DNA from: Notospermus geniculatus
Lineage: Eukaryota > Nemertea > Pilidiophora > Heteronemertea > Lineidae
Assembly: GCA_002633025.1 (NCBI GenBank)
Contig: NMRB01001967.1
Location: forward strand, 45,207-109,206
Direction of reading: 5' to 3'
DNA length: 64,000 nucleotides
The translations under genes were made by a program, and so were the position numbers. The notes beneath the pieces are model-generated. The model made no database searches and was not told where the DNA came from. It was given only the letters and a program-made list of their open reading frames with translations. Each line of letters begins with the position of its first letter. The stretch's first letter is position 1. Positions 19,304-32,300 of this stretch are shown here, piece by piece.

Positions 19304-19853
19304 ATGTATTTAGCCATACTGTCTATTCCGTCATTCTTGTACACCTGAACTGAGGTAGTCAGTTGTTCTAACCACTCACTCCTTTCGTTGCCGCACACAA
19401 TCCGAGTGATGAAGGGAACGAGCGCTGAGGACCACTGATTACCTCGGAATAATAAGTGACAGCTTTGGCGACAAATCATTGAAAATTATGCAATTGAAAC
19501 TTACGGGAGAATTTGATGGGTGGGAGTTGAGAACCTAGCATTTTTTGTGGCCTAAGGTTGTCAAATATGACTCAAAAGTTCATTGAAGATTTTCTAGGGC
19601 TTTGAGTCTGTCAGTGTATGTGATGATTTTGAGGAACAATTGAATTTGCCTCCTGAGGTAATCAGTAGTTTGTAGCACCCCCCCCCCCCCTTCNCCTGAG
19701 GTAATTGCTGCGGTGACGAACGGAGCCACGGGCGCAGAGAATCACTGATTACCTCAAGCTGCTCTAAAGTGAGCATTGGGTCGAATAATGGTCCTTCTAA
19801 GCTGCAAGTGTGACGTCTTTTTGTACACATGTTTTGTGGACTATGACATTTAC

Positions 19854-19859
19854 AATAAA
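19854..19859 (+). terminator. Possible distal polyadenylation signal (AATAAA)
   Basis: A canonical hexamer stands 3.2 kb beyond the DNAJB11 stop. It could end a long 3' UTR, but it may also be chance in this AT-rich sequence. Confidence 0.25.
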
Positions 19860-20994
19860 CTTGTATAAAAAGTGTCTTTTCGTTGTCTTCTTCTTAGGCT
19901 CTTCTCATAGAGATGACTCATCAGCTAAAAAGATCATATGGCCCCTGGAAATTTCTAGAAAAATTGCCCTTTTTCAAAGTGCCACAGAATTGCCTTGTAA
20001 TTTGTCCCTCAGATGCTGGGAAATCGCACTAACGGCCTTCTAGATTTTAAAGTTTTCTGGGGGTGAGACCCCAGACCCCCACCGTGGCTTCATGACTTCG
20101 GCTCTCACTTTCATCAGTCCGCCAGTGGCCTTCTCTGCCCCCCTTTACCAAAATCCTGGATCCGCCCCTGTGGCAGTATGGGAAGTTCTCAACGACGTTG
20201 CCCACTGCTGCCTAGTTGTAAAGATGATCTGGAGACGTAGATGTCCGGGGCTGATCCAGGATTTCTGGTAAGGGGGCGTGTGTGCAGGGGGTCTGGGAAT
20301 CTCTCCCTCAGAAAATATTCAAAAATGGGATGCCAAATATGCATTTTCCAGGCCTCTGAAGAATAAAGAGACATCTCTGCTGCCATAGGTGGGGTGCCCG
20401 CCAACTGCGCCCCCCAAAATGTACCACTGGATGTTACAATAGAATGATTTGTAGGCTTTTATTGCTACAACTGAAGATCACCCGTATGATTGCAGTGCCA
20501 CCCCCTACGTCTTTCTTATCTATGACTCGAGATTGTCCAAACTTGTAACATCTTTATTTGCGGATATAACCGCCCATATCTATTGACATTTTCCCGCCGG
20601 CCATTCCCCTTCATAAGACACGAAAGACAACTCTAGCAGACGAAATTCGTTTAGCTCTCTGACTTCCCGTGGGCGGCGCTAGTGTGCAATAGTAAACATG
20701 GTGGACAATGTGCCGATGGGTTAGGGAAATATGCGGAAAAAGTTCTGCAAAGTTAAATTCTAGAGGATTATAAAAAGTACTAATATGCGGAATACTTAGA
20801 TATTTATATGGAACCCCGGTAAGAACCACCAAAAGTGAAATCCTAGGGTCAGTTTTCTCGAAATAAGTCGCCACACCCACTCGCTCTTATGGTCCTATGC
20901 TATACACGTGAGATGTACACAGTTTCTACACATAGCATAGCCGCGTACAAAAGTGCGCGTCCATTATATCATGGTGTAACAGTATACAATGTAT

Positions 20995-22355
20995 GAAGGT
21001 CGGGATATACGGGAATGAATTGTGGAGTTGTGTGATTTGTATTTTTTGACTGGGTTTTTGTGCAAAATGGTTAGATACATGTAGCTTCCTCGGTCGTCAA
21101 TAAATAAAGTGTTTGCGTTGATGCTCTCGATTCAGCTGGGGCTGGATGGGGAAGTTTGGGTAGGCCTAGGCCTAGGGTTAGGGTTAGGGTTGTTGTTTAT
21201 GTTAGACCTGATTTGTCGAGTTGTGTGATTTCATTTTTTGACCGGTTTAGGTCCAAAATGATTAGATAGCATTCTCGGTCAACAATAAATATAGCATTTT
21301 TGTCAGTAGTTTGGTTCCCGAACTCACCGCTAGGCGCAGAAGAGTTCGGTATCGGCCTCGTTTGACCTTGACCTCACACACTGAATTCTGTGTGTGAGGT
21401 CAAGGTCAAACGAGGCCGATACCGAACCCTTTTGGCCCTAGCGGTGGGTTCGGGAACCAAACTATTTTGTCAGTTTCTCTCGACTCGGTTTTGGCTGGCC
21501 GGGGATGTTCGGTTAAGCATTGATTAGGGTAGTAGGCCTTTATAGAGTTACGGGGAATAGTGTTGTTTATGATAGACCTGATTTCACTGATTTGTCAAGT
21601 TGTGTGATTNTTAGGCCTAGGGTTTGGGTTACATGTAGATTTTTATGATAGAATGGATTTGTCGAGTTGTATGATTGTAATTTTTGACCGGTTTAGGTGC
21701 AAAATGGTTAGATATCATTCTCGGTCGTGAATAAATAAAGCTTTTGTGTTGATTGCTCTCGCTTCTACTGGGGCTAGATGGGGAAGTTCCGGTAGGGTTA
21801 CGATTACCTCAAGGGTTGTTTATGATACAGCTGATTTGTCGAGTTGTGTGATTGTATTTTTGACCGGTTTTTGTGCAAAATGTTTGGATAGCATTCTCGG
21901 TTGTGAATAAATAAAGCTTTCAAGTCAAGTGCTCTCGACTCTGCTGTTGGCTGGCTGGAGAAGTTCGGGTAGGGTTACGATTAGGCCTTAATAGAGTTAG
22001 GGTTAGGGTTGTTTATGGTAGACCGGATTTGTCGATTTGTATGATTGTTTTTTTTGACCGGTTTTGGTCCAAAATGGTTAGATACAAATGTAGCATTCTC
22101 GGTCGTGAATAAATAAAGCTTTTGATTGTGGTGGACTGGGAATATTCGGGTAGGGTTAGGGTTAGTGTTGCTTATGATAGAACTGATATGTCAAGTTGTG
22201 TGATTGTATTTGTTGACCAGTTTTGGTGCAAAATTGTTGATTTTCTTTTCCCGGTTGCAAATATAGGCTCTCGACTCAGCTGTGGCTGGCTGGAGAGGTC
22301 AGGGTGGGTTAGGGTTGGGGTTGTATTATGGTAGATCTGAGAATGCTGATGGCAA
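20995..22355 (+). repeat. Tandem array of about 190-bp units with TTAGGG runs
   Basis: About six or seven diverged units. Each has TGTCGAGTTGTGTGATT, a TTTGACCGGTTT block, CAAAATGGTTAGATA, CATTCTCGGTCGTGAATAAA, a CTCTCGACTC block, and GGGTAGGGTTAGGGTT. Most units carry AATAAA. The array is interrupted at 21307-21464 by a fold-back insertion, and one single N lies at 21610. Confidence 0.85.
21307..21464. mobile_element. 158-bp fold-back element with 9-bp target duplication
   Basis: A nearly perfect palindrome from TAGTTTGGTTCCCGAAC to its complement, centred on CACTGAATTCTGTG. It is bracketed by the direct repeat TTTTGTCAG (21298-21306 and 21465-21473), and it splits one unit of the surrounding array. 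A 9-bp duplication with long terminal inverted repeats is typical of Mutator-like elements. Confidence 0.9.
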
Positions 22356-23204
22356 AGGCCTCTATCCTCTTGTACTTATACTAGGCCCTTTCTCATTACA
22401 CCAATATTCATCTGATGAAATATGCTTGCCAACTTACATGTCACAAATTAAATCACTGAATGAGCAGCTCATCTGAGTTCTACTGAAAGGTTTCAGGATA
22501 GACTGGGGTTAAAGTGTAAAGTCGGATGACACCTCTACCGTTGTTGATATCGGACTATAAACCCCAAACTTTTTTTAATGCCGCAGGCAGAGAAGTTCCA
22601 GCCCATTAATTTTCGTTCAACATGATGGCACAAATGAAAATTACTGTTATTAGGCCAATTGATCTATTCTTTACACTGTGTCAATACAACTAGAACCAAT
22701 TGGACAACTCTATCACCACCATTCAAATTTTCTTGCATCAATGAGCTATTTTCTGTATACATGTAATGTAAAAGAATAGAGGTGTTACGTGATTGTAATA
22801 CATTTTCTCTAATATTTGATCACGATCAAGAGCTGTCGAGTTCCCCCAGAAGTGCACTGAAAATTTGGAACTGTGATATGCCTCATATGACAATGTTTGA
22901 AGAAGCATACTTGAAAATGCCACACAAGCATAACAGGTCCAAAGGTGCTTTGGCATGTTAGTGTTTCTTGTGCAAGTTGGTTTGTATGGGAAAGTACATG
23001 TATCTGGAGGTTTCGCCCCATCATGCGTTCGCCCCGAACCATGCCAACGGTCTGTGTAGATTTGCTCCATGGCTAGTGGCCACTTCTGCGGCACTAGGCC
23101 TAGGCCTACAACTGTCCGTTCCATAGGCCTAGGCCTATAGCCCTCCCATACATGTATGGGAAACTCGGGCTCCATAGAAATCTTTTAAGGGAAATCTGAA
23201 GGGA

Positions 23205-23310
23205 CGAATAATGAAATTGAAATGACCCGTGCTTTCATTTCTTGTAAATGAAATTGAAATGACCCGTGCTTTCTTTCCTAATGAAATTGAAATGACCCGT
23301 GCTTCATTTC
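23205..23310. repeat. Three-copy repeat just upstream of KRIT1 exon
   Basis: The motif ATGAAATTGAAATGACCCGT appears three times at about 40-bp spacing immediately before the TTTCAG acceptor (23307-23312) of the first coding exon. Confidence 0.85.
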
Positions 23311-23334
23311 AGTACTTCCATGGGGTGAGGGGCG

Positions 23335-26300
23335 ATGGACTCCATCATCACAGTAATCCGTCCAAAACACAGACAGTCGCAGAACCAGGAGTTCCGCCCG
23401 CGGAACTTTGACATCTTACTTGTCGAATATGCGAACGATCGGGGAAAAACGGTCAAGCAGTTGCCGCGGTTTAATGTACCGTATAGCGAGGATCCGGCGG
23501 AATATATGAAACGGACACTTTATCATATCACTGGTGCTGAGAAGGGGGGAATTAAAAGTGAGTACCGGTACTAGTAGTTGATAAAGGGGCTGTTCATTTT
23601 CGTCACTTGAGGAATCTTGAGTTGTGATCCTTAGGAAAATAGAAAAAGCTATGCACTTGCAAATTGCAGGGATTATTTGTCGTGCTGTACAGAATAATCC
23701 CTGCAATTTGCAGCTTCATAGCTTTCTCCATTTTCTCAGGGATCACAACTCAGATTGCTCAATTGTTGAAAATGAACACTACAGTCCCTTTGGTGAAATA
23801 CATGTTAAGGAGGTGTCGGCAAAGGGAGGTTTCACGCTACAGAGGAACCCCTCTTGTCCAGGACACGTTTGTGACCAATTACATGTACCGGGTATTCCCA
23901 TCCTTAAATTGAAATGTGTCCTCATTAAAGAGGTTAGAATGAATAGAAATGATCAATTTGCGACTGAAATTTGTCTTTAAAAGAGAGGCATGTCAGAGGT
24001 GTCCACCAACGGAAGTTCCACTGTACTTACCTATACCTAGGCCCTCCTGGGCCTTTGGGAATCTTCATGATCTTGTGTTGGCTAGGCAGCTTTCTGATTC
24101 AATGAACATAATGCCTCAAGTTCGGGGGTCTCAAAAAGAGGTCTTGTCAATATACAATGTACCCTAATTTTCAGTTCCTGCCACCCCTGCAAAATTGACA
24201 TTGGCTTATTCCTCTTTAAAACAATGCACTCTAACATTAACATCCGTGTTTATTTCAGCAAAACGTGCCATTTACATCCCACCTGCGCGAAATGAACCGG
24301 GAGATCAGGGCATCAGGGAATCGTACACGAAAGGAACATTATTCTGTCTTCCCGTTGATTCAAGAGGTATGCTGATTGGTTGCTAGGATTCCTTGTTCAA
24401 TGTTGCCATGGTAACAAAGGGGATGTGATCCAGAGATGTGGGTGTAGACGTGACCACTCTTAGTTTGACTTGAAGATTGGTGGTTTTACATGTACACTGG
24501 TAAACAGAAATACATGTATTAGGACATTTTCAAAATTCTAAGTCATTTTCCTCTTATGCCTTCCTTTTGTCTCTAACCACTACCGGTAATTATTTTTCTT
24601 ATTGATCAGAACATTTTTACCTTGGCAAGTGGGTTATATAATCCTCTCTGATTGTCCATACAAAAGTTTATAGACAATGGGTTGCTGATCCATGGGCAAC
24701 AAAAGCTGTGGTTACACTACATAGAAATCCCCGGGCTTTTTGAGCCCATGTCAAGCCCGGGCTTGAAAAAAACCCGCCTGAGACCCGGCGAGCGTCTACA
24801 CTACTAAAATCTAGCTGAACTTAATTGCTACGCCCGGCGATAGGGTCGCTACTGGCACCCCCCCGTCAATAACCTTTGGCATGGATAATCTCATGGGATT
24901 ATATAACCCACTTGCCAAGGTAAAAATGTTCTGATTTATGAGAAAAATAAATAGTGGTTAGAGACAAAGGAAGGCAAAAGAGGAAAATGACTTAGAATTT
25001 TGAAAGTGTCCTAATATTTCTGTCCACCAGTGCACCCAAAAAGTACGATACGATAAAAAATTCCTTCTGTTATTTAGATGCAGAAAGAGCCTTATTTATT
25101 CCTGATGCCTACAGAAATAGTGATTTAATCAATTGCCTCAGTTATCCCCAAGAATGATTCTGGTATATTAGACCCGATAAAACATGTAAAAAGGCATAAA
25201 AAAGTTCTTTTTCCTTTCAGAACGTCTCAACGCTAGTTTTGTCGAAAATGCGCCAAGTAACCCGAGGTTCTATTCCCTGGATACTATCCTTGATTCTCAC
25301 AACAACCCTGTCGTCTATTCAAAACAGACCAAGTTTATGCTCAGGAGACTGGAAAGGTATGTCCTTAGACTGCCATTGAAGGCCTATTTTGTTACGAATG
25401 AAAGCATTTGCCTCACTCTTGATCGAACTTGGGAAAATTTGGAGAACATTGCTGGATCCAGCATCCAGAAAAAGAGGGGGCGTGGCTTATGTTAATACGA
25501 CCCCCACCAAGGCCTGATTTTCCTGGTCAAATTCAAGAAAGTTCCACAAAATAGATGGTGTGTATGCCCCCTACGCCCCCCTCTCAATCTGGCCCATGGA
25601 GAAGACCTCTTTCTTTGTATCTGGCATGTCTGGTGTTCTAATTTGTTGAATTAGTGTTTACGTACGCCATAAATTGATATAGAGTGGATTACACAGGTTG
25701 GCTTTCAACAAAACCAGGAAAAAGTCCAAAAATTGGCACAAAAATGATGCACATGCTTTAAAAATACCCACTGTGTAAACACAAAAGACGAAGTTTTAAA
25801 AAAGCGAGTTTACTTTTCGGATCAACTCGATCATCTTTGCTTTGATATGCTCTTATTTGCCTTTGCTTGCCTACTTTTGTATGGTTCATTATGCTGGTAG
25901 TTTTTCACAATGCTGTCTGTCAGGACACATTGAGTTCTAGGCCTAATCAAAGGACCAGGAAGTTCAGTCCAAAATTGATCGTTTTTATCCACCTTGACCT
26001 ATAACCAGGACACCTTTCAATTAACAACTGCGTCAGTCAGTCCCAAAGGCAGAGATGGCGCTACCCACTTGCCAAATCACCATTGGCTATTTCACCTCTG
26101 ATTTTGCGAAAACTTCTACCACTTGGCTAAAAGGACATTTTTGTGAACTGAGGAATCTGAGTTGTGATCCTTGAGAAAGTGGAGAAAGCTATGAAGCTGA
26201 AAGTTGCAGGGATTATTCTGAACAGTACAACAAATAATCCCTGCAATTTGCAAATGCACAGCTTTTTCCTTTTTCCCAAGGATCACAACTCAGATTCCTC

Positions 26301-29300
26301 AAGTGATAAAAATGAACAGCCCCTTTTCAAAACTGAAAATCCATAGAATAGAAAACTTGGCTAAATCAGCAGTTACTTTGTTAATGATTTGGCTAAGACT
26401 TGGAAGAAGCAAGCTCCATCCCTGAAAAGGTGTTCTTGATACGGAGGTTTCCCTGCATATCTACCGTTTCCTTTCTCCTGCCTGCTGCGATCTTCTGTGG
26501 AGTCTGCAGAAGGTACATCTTACGATGCAGTACTGAAGAAGTTGAGTGACTCATCTCTCATGTATGCCAACACGTTGCTTGTTCTTATTCTATAATCCGG
26601 TTCATTTCCTTGTGGTGTGCAAGACTGGAACCCACGGATCTCCAATAAGTGAGTCAGGAAGCAGGGGCGGATCCACAATTTCGGAAAAGAGGTGGCTCAT
26701 TGTGCTAGAAACATTGAAATCTGCGGTGAATTTCAATGATTTGCTCCAAATTTCAGAACTTCAGTTCAATTTTACAGATTTGTTGGCTGAAAGGGGGGCA
26801 TGCACCCCCTTGGATCCTCGCCTGGGAACTAGTACAACTCAGGAACAAAATGCTCCGGGACCCCAAATCATGTCATATTGATAATGTGCCCGTTTCTTTC
26901 CCCATGATTCGGTTCATACTCAACCAATTTCCAAACATTTTCACTCAAAATTCCATTATGTTTTGGGCACATGTCCGTGGCTCTCCTTTTCCAATTTGCG
27001 CAGCATGATGATGTGATAATATCTCATCCATAATCCATCATTATCATTTTCATGTGGTATGGTTTCCACAGTTGGTTTGTGACCTTCTAATGTACCTACA
27101 TACATGTGAGGTGTCCTGAGCTGGCATTTCAACTGCGCATCTTTGAATGATACTCGGTGAACTTGATAGTCAGCGATTCATGTACATTTCCAAGTTATAA
27201 GAGAGAAATATAGTACATGTATGTGTTGTATAGGAAGGCACCTATAGGATCACCTTCAGAATACCCGTTCATATAGCACCTGGCTGTTACTTTACTAATG
27301 TTGGCATTGATGTTTTACCCACAGCTATTGGCCCCCTCACGGTATTCTAGCCAGGCCAGTTTCACAGGGCGGTATCCTGTTCAGAATTCAGAGGTCATTT
27401 TACCACCCTGTCCAAATTTTTACCAGCCTGTTTAAAAATGCAACTTGCAATGCATTTTCTATTACCGGTACACCACCCTGTTTGAATTCCACTGCCACCC
27501 TGTTTGAAAATCCAGGGCCTTAAAATCATAGGAAAATGCAGTCATCCCACCCTGTTTGGAAAAATTTCTGGCTAGAACACTGCCCTCAGACCTGGTTTAA
27601 TATTTACTTCAGCATCAGATTCATCTGCTCTACTTGAAGTGAAATGCTTATCCTTTTTCCAGTTGGTTGAGAGAGAGACATGCTCTGGTTCCCGGGTTTA
27701 CTGAAGCGCTCTTCCGCCCATCGTCGGAGTACCGTCTGAAGACAGTCGTAACAAATCCAGCATTCGTACCGTTAAAACGACCTGACAAGGTAAGTAAAAA
27801 AATATCTTCACTCATCTCTTCCCTTCGTAATTCCACAGGGACTTGAAGCAATAGTTGTGAGATGTGTTTGTTATAATAAAAGGAGTCGTCCTCCAGAAAT
27901 TTCGCAAATTTTCGACACCAACCGGGGTCTTCTTCAGGCTGGCACTTTCAAGTCGAGCTACCAGAAGTGTAATGAGCTAGATCCCAACATTACAAGTAAA
28001 TCTGAAATAAAGAAGAAGATATGTTCAGTTGTAAAATATGTTTATTCTGATCACAGACCACCATTGTGTTTGCCAGGAAAAGGAGAGCCATGGACATGTT
28101 GCATACAACATGTACAAAATATAGTTTAGTAAAACTGTTTGTTGAGTATTAACAAAAATTCATGGGTCGCTTTTGAATTCTTGGTGGTAATCATAATAAG
28201 CAAGAAGTCAATCTCCAGAATTCACGAATTTTCGACCCCAACCGGGGTCTTTTTCAAGTGGAACTTTACAATCTGAAACTCTAGAAAAGACTGAGCTGAA
28301 ACCCAAATGTAGAACTAACACCTGTGTAGACAGGTGTTAGTTCTGTCTACACAGGTGTTAGTTCTACATTTGGGTTTCAGCTCAGTCTTTTCTAGAGTTT
28401 CAGATTGTAAAGTTCCACTTGAAAAAGACCCCGGTTGGGGTCGAAAATTCGTGAATTCTGGAGATTGACTTCTTGCTTATTATCATTTTGTGTGTCAATT
28501 TTGTGCTTTTCTGTATCTTGGTGGTAATCATAATGTTAATGGAGCTGGAGCCCAAAAATTTTGCAGAGTGGTGTCGGCCAAGAGCTGGCCCTGATGCCTT
28601 GTTGTGTCGTCCTTAATTAAATTACCAGTTCCTTGCTATTCTTTCCAGGCCGATTTCCGAAAGTCCAACAGTAGTCCATCAGAGGAGATCCAACACACGG
28701 CAAACGAGGCGCTGGCAAAAATGGTCGCCTTAGAAAAGTGCGACATGGTTGTGATAAACCCCCTCTTTGGGTCAGGGCTTCCATACAAAAATAAGGTAAG
28801 GCATTAATTAATTGTTAATTACATGTAGTTGACTTGGAACATCTGGTACCAAGAATTTTTTGATTGTCGTGAGAGAAAGATAATATCTCAAACATGGACA
28901 TAGCTGATGTTTGAAAGTTCCTTCTACATGTTCTAGTCATTTCTAAAATCTCTTTGAATAATCTGGGCCTGCCGGTATATTTTGTCCGTCTCTATAAAAG
29001 CCCTGTTTTTAGCTCACTGGGGTGAGCTATTACGATGGTGCAGCGTCCGTCGTCCGTCGTCGTCGTTGTCCGTCGTCGTCGTTGTCCGTTAGCAGGGCAC
29101 GTTTCGTAACCGCTGGAGCTATTGATCTGAAACTTGGTACATATATACCCCTAGGTCAGATGACCCACGACACCAAGTTTCGGTCCGATTCGACTCTCAG
29201 TTTGGCCACCAGGTGGCGGAAACCAAAAACACAAAAAGTACAATAACTCCTGAACTAATGACTAGATCATCTTCAAATTTTTATCATAGGTGTAGCTAAT

Positions 29301-32300
29301 AAGGATACATAACATATATAACGGGTTTTTGATTTGACCTACTTTTCAAGGTCACAGAGGTCAAAGTTCGACAAAAGTGACGAACCTGCCACAGTTTGTC
29401 ATTATTTCACCGAGCAACTTCATATCTTGCATAAACATGCATTGGAGGGGTACCTTAAAAAATACCAAGTTTCGGCCCGATTGGACATCCAATATGGCCG
29501 CCAGGTGGCGTAACCTGAAAATCAAGTAAGTGCTATTACTCAGGAACGGCTTGACGCAGAGTGCTCAAATTTGATATTTACCTCCATCTAGATGACCTTT
29601 ACATGCATGTCAAATTTCGGCCTGATTTGACTTCAAACATGGCCACCAGGTGGCGTAACCCAAAAATCATCAAAGTGCTGTAACTCAGGAACGCCTTAAC
29701 CCAAAGCGCTCCAATGTGCTATGTGGCCCCCTGCAGATGACCTTTATGTCCATGTGAAGTTTCGGCCCGATCGGACATCCAATATGGCCGCCAGGTGGCG
29801 TAACCCGAAAATCATCAAAGTGCTGTAACTCAGGAACGACTTGACCTAAAGCGCTCCAATGTGCTAAGTGGTCCCCTGCAGATGACCTTTATGTACATGT
29901 GAAGTTGCAGCCCGATCGGACATCTAATATGGCCGCCAGGTGGCATAACCCCCAAATCATCAAAGTCTTTTCTGGGAATGACTTGACCCAGATTGCTCAT
30001 AACTGATATGTAGGCCTACAAATGTACCTCCCTCTGTCATTAGACTATTATGTCCAACCCAGTGAGCACATGGTCCATGGACCATTTCATTTTCTCATAA
30101 AATCTTGTTCCACTTTTTGCGAGAGTCTCTTCTATTTCTATTTTTGAACTTGTGTCCCTCTTTTGAAAGGGATCAGACTCCCGTTCTCACTGTTTCCTGC
30201 TACATCTAGACTTTGACCACAAGTTTTCCCCCAAATCCTCACAGCTACCCTCATGTCCTTACACTTCTTCTTGCATAAGCAGCCTCTGAGACTGAGACAG
30301 GTAAAATTAATAATGAAACATGGTTGCTTTTATTGTTTGACTTGATGACATTGTTCTTGCTAAATGATCACCATGACATTGTGAATGTTCTTGCTAAATG
30401 GTCACCATAACTGTCGATGTTTTTGTGAATGGTCACCTTACTCTCATTATTCTTGCTAAACGATCACCATGACATGCTCTTGCTAAATGGTCACCATGAC
30501 ATTGTCATTGTTCTTGCTAAATGATCACCATGACATTGCCATTGTTCTTGCTAAATGATCACCATGACATTATCATTGTTCTTGCTAAATGATCACCATG
30601 ACTGTCAATGTTTTTGTGAATAGCCACCACAACCTTATCAATGTTCTTGCTAAACACATTTTAAATAAGAAATCTAATCTAAGTCTGGTCTCTTGATTCC
30701 AACTGAGTCATGCAATAAGACTATGGATGTACTTAGGAACTAGGAAAGTGATCACATGTGATGTAGCTGCAAGGCTTTAAACTGACTAATCTCAAATCAA
30801 TTGGACAGGGCCTGCAGACTTTTTATACTCAGCCAATTCTCAAACATTTCACTAAATGACATCATATTTTGGGCACATGTCCATGGCTCTCATTTTCCCA
30901 ACAAATGCGAAAAGAAAGACTGGCAGAGTGTGCCAATGTTTTGTGGACTAGGCACTGCAGAAAGCAGAGTTGGGCCAATATGAATCACCATGTCCATTTC
31001 TCTATGGTTTCCAAATTTTTCTGCAAAAAGAAGTGTAGTTTGCCATTTTTTGCCAGATTTTGCCATTGAGTGCCTTCAAAGATTTTCAGAAGGTACCACA
31101 AGGTTTCACATTGTTGTTTCACATTCATATAGCTTTTTGGTTTTTCACTTGGCGACAGTCAAGTTCACGTCTGAACCACAAACTTTCACTTGCAATGGTT
31201 ATGTAAATAAACGTTTCTGAGATGTGACTGGCCTCATTTAATGCTTTCAGCATGTTCAGGACGATAGAACATCTGTCAATCCTTGTAGGGTGCCTGGACA
31301 CTCAACGGTGAGGCATCGTAGTTGGACATTTCGTCAAATCTTCTTTAGTTTGATAACTTCTATGCCAATCTATCTGCACAGTTATTTCATGATACTGTAG
31401 GCCCCTGAATTTCTGCGGCCTTATTTCAATGATTTTTTGGGCAATTGCTGAAAGAAATCTTCAGTGGCATACGTGTAAATAATAATTATTGATAATTATA
31501 CATGTACCATAATTAGATTTGGGCTAGAATCATTGCCGAAAGCACACCTGCAGTTAGTGTAGTAGCTTTTGATGGTCACTATTTGCACAGTTTTTTGCTT
31601 TTTTGGGTGTATGCACATTTTATGTATTTTCAGCAAGTCTCAATTATTCGTTGTAATTTTGGGGGCACTTTTGATGTATGAATTGTTCGTTTTTGCTGTA
31701 GTCTAATTTGCTGTACTGTGTGTTTTCTAAATTTTTTTGTTTGAGTCCTTCAGGAATGTTTGTTTTGTGAAAATAGTAAAAGTCACTGCCAATATTTTTT
31801 TACTTTCAATTCATTCGTTACTATTGATGTTGAGGAATTTGGGGTCCTTACGCTGGATTTACATAGAGGTATACGGTATACGGACACGTGGGCGAACAAT
31901 GGCCTAGCAAAGGGTTCATGACCATAAAACCTTTGTTCGCCCACATGTCCGTATACCATATATCTCTATGTAAACTCGGCCTAAAGCGGTCCATACATGT
32001 TCAATATTATTGCACAATATGAGGATCAAAATGGGCAATATTATTGCCAATCTTTCTTCTACCCATCATGCCAGCAGCACATGCCCCTATTTGGGACCCC
32101 ATATTGTGCAATAATATTGATCGTGTATGGGCCACCTAAGAAAGATTTTCCTTTTTTCTAGACACTCAGTGACAGAATTTATTTTAAGTCAGAGTTCGTA
32201 AATGTTTCTCAAAATGTTGCGCTTGTCACAGCCGAATCATGTTAATGCAGTTGACAGGACTCTTATAGCACAATTTTCTCCAATGTTATTCAGGTGGATG

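Noticed and set aside
20611-20880. Minus-strand 89-codon frame
   Set aside because: No family resemblance and no splice support; probably chance in intergenic DNA.
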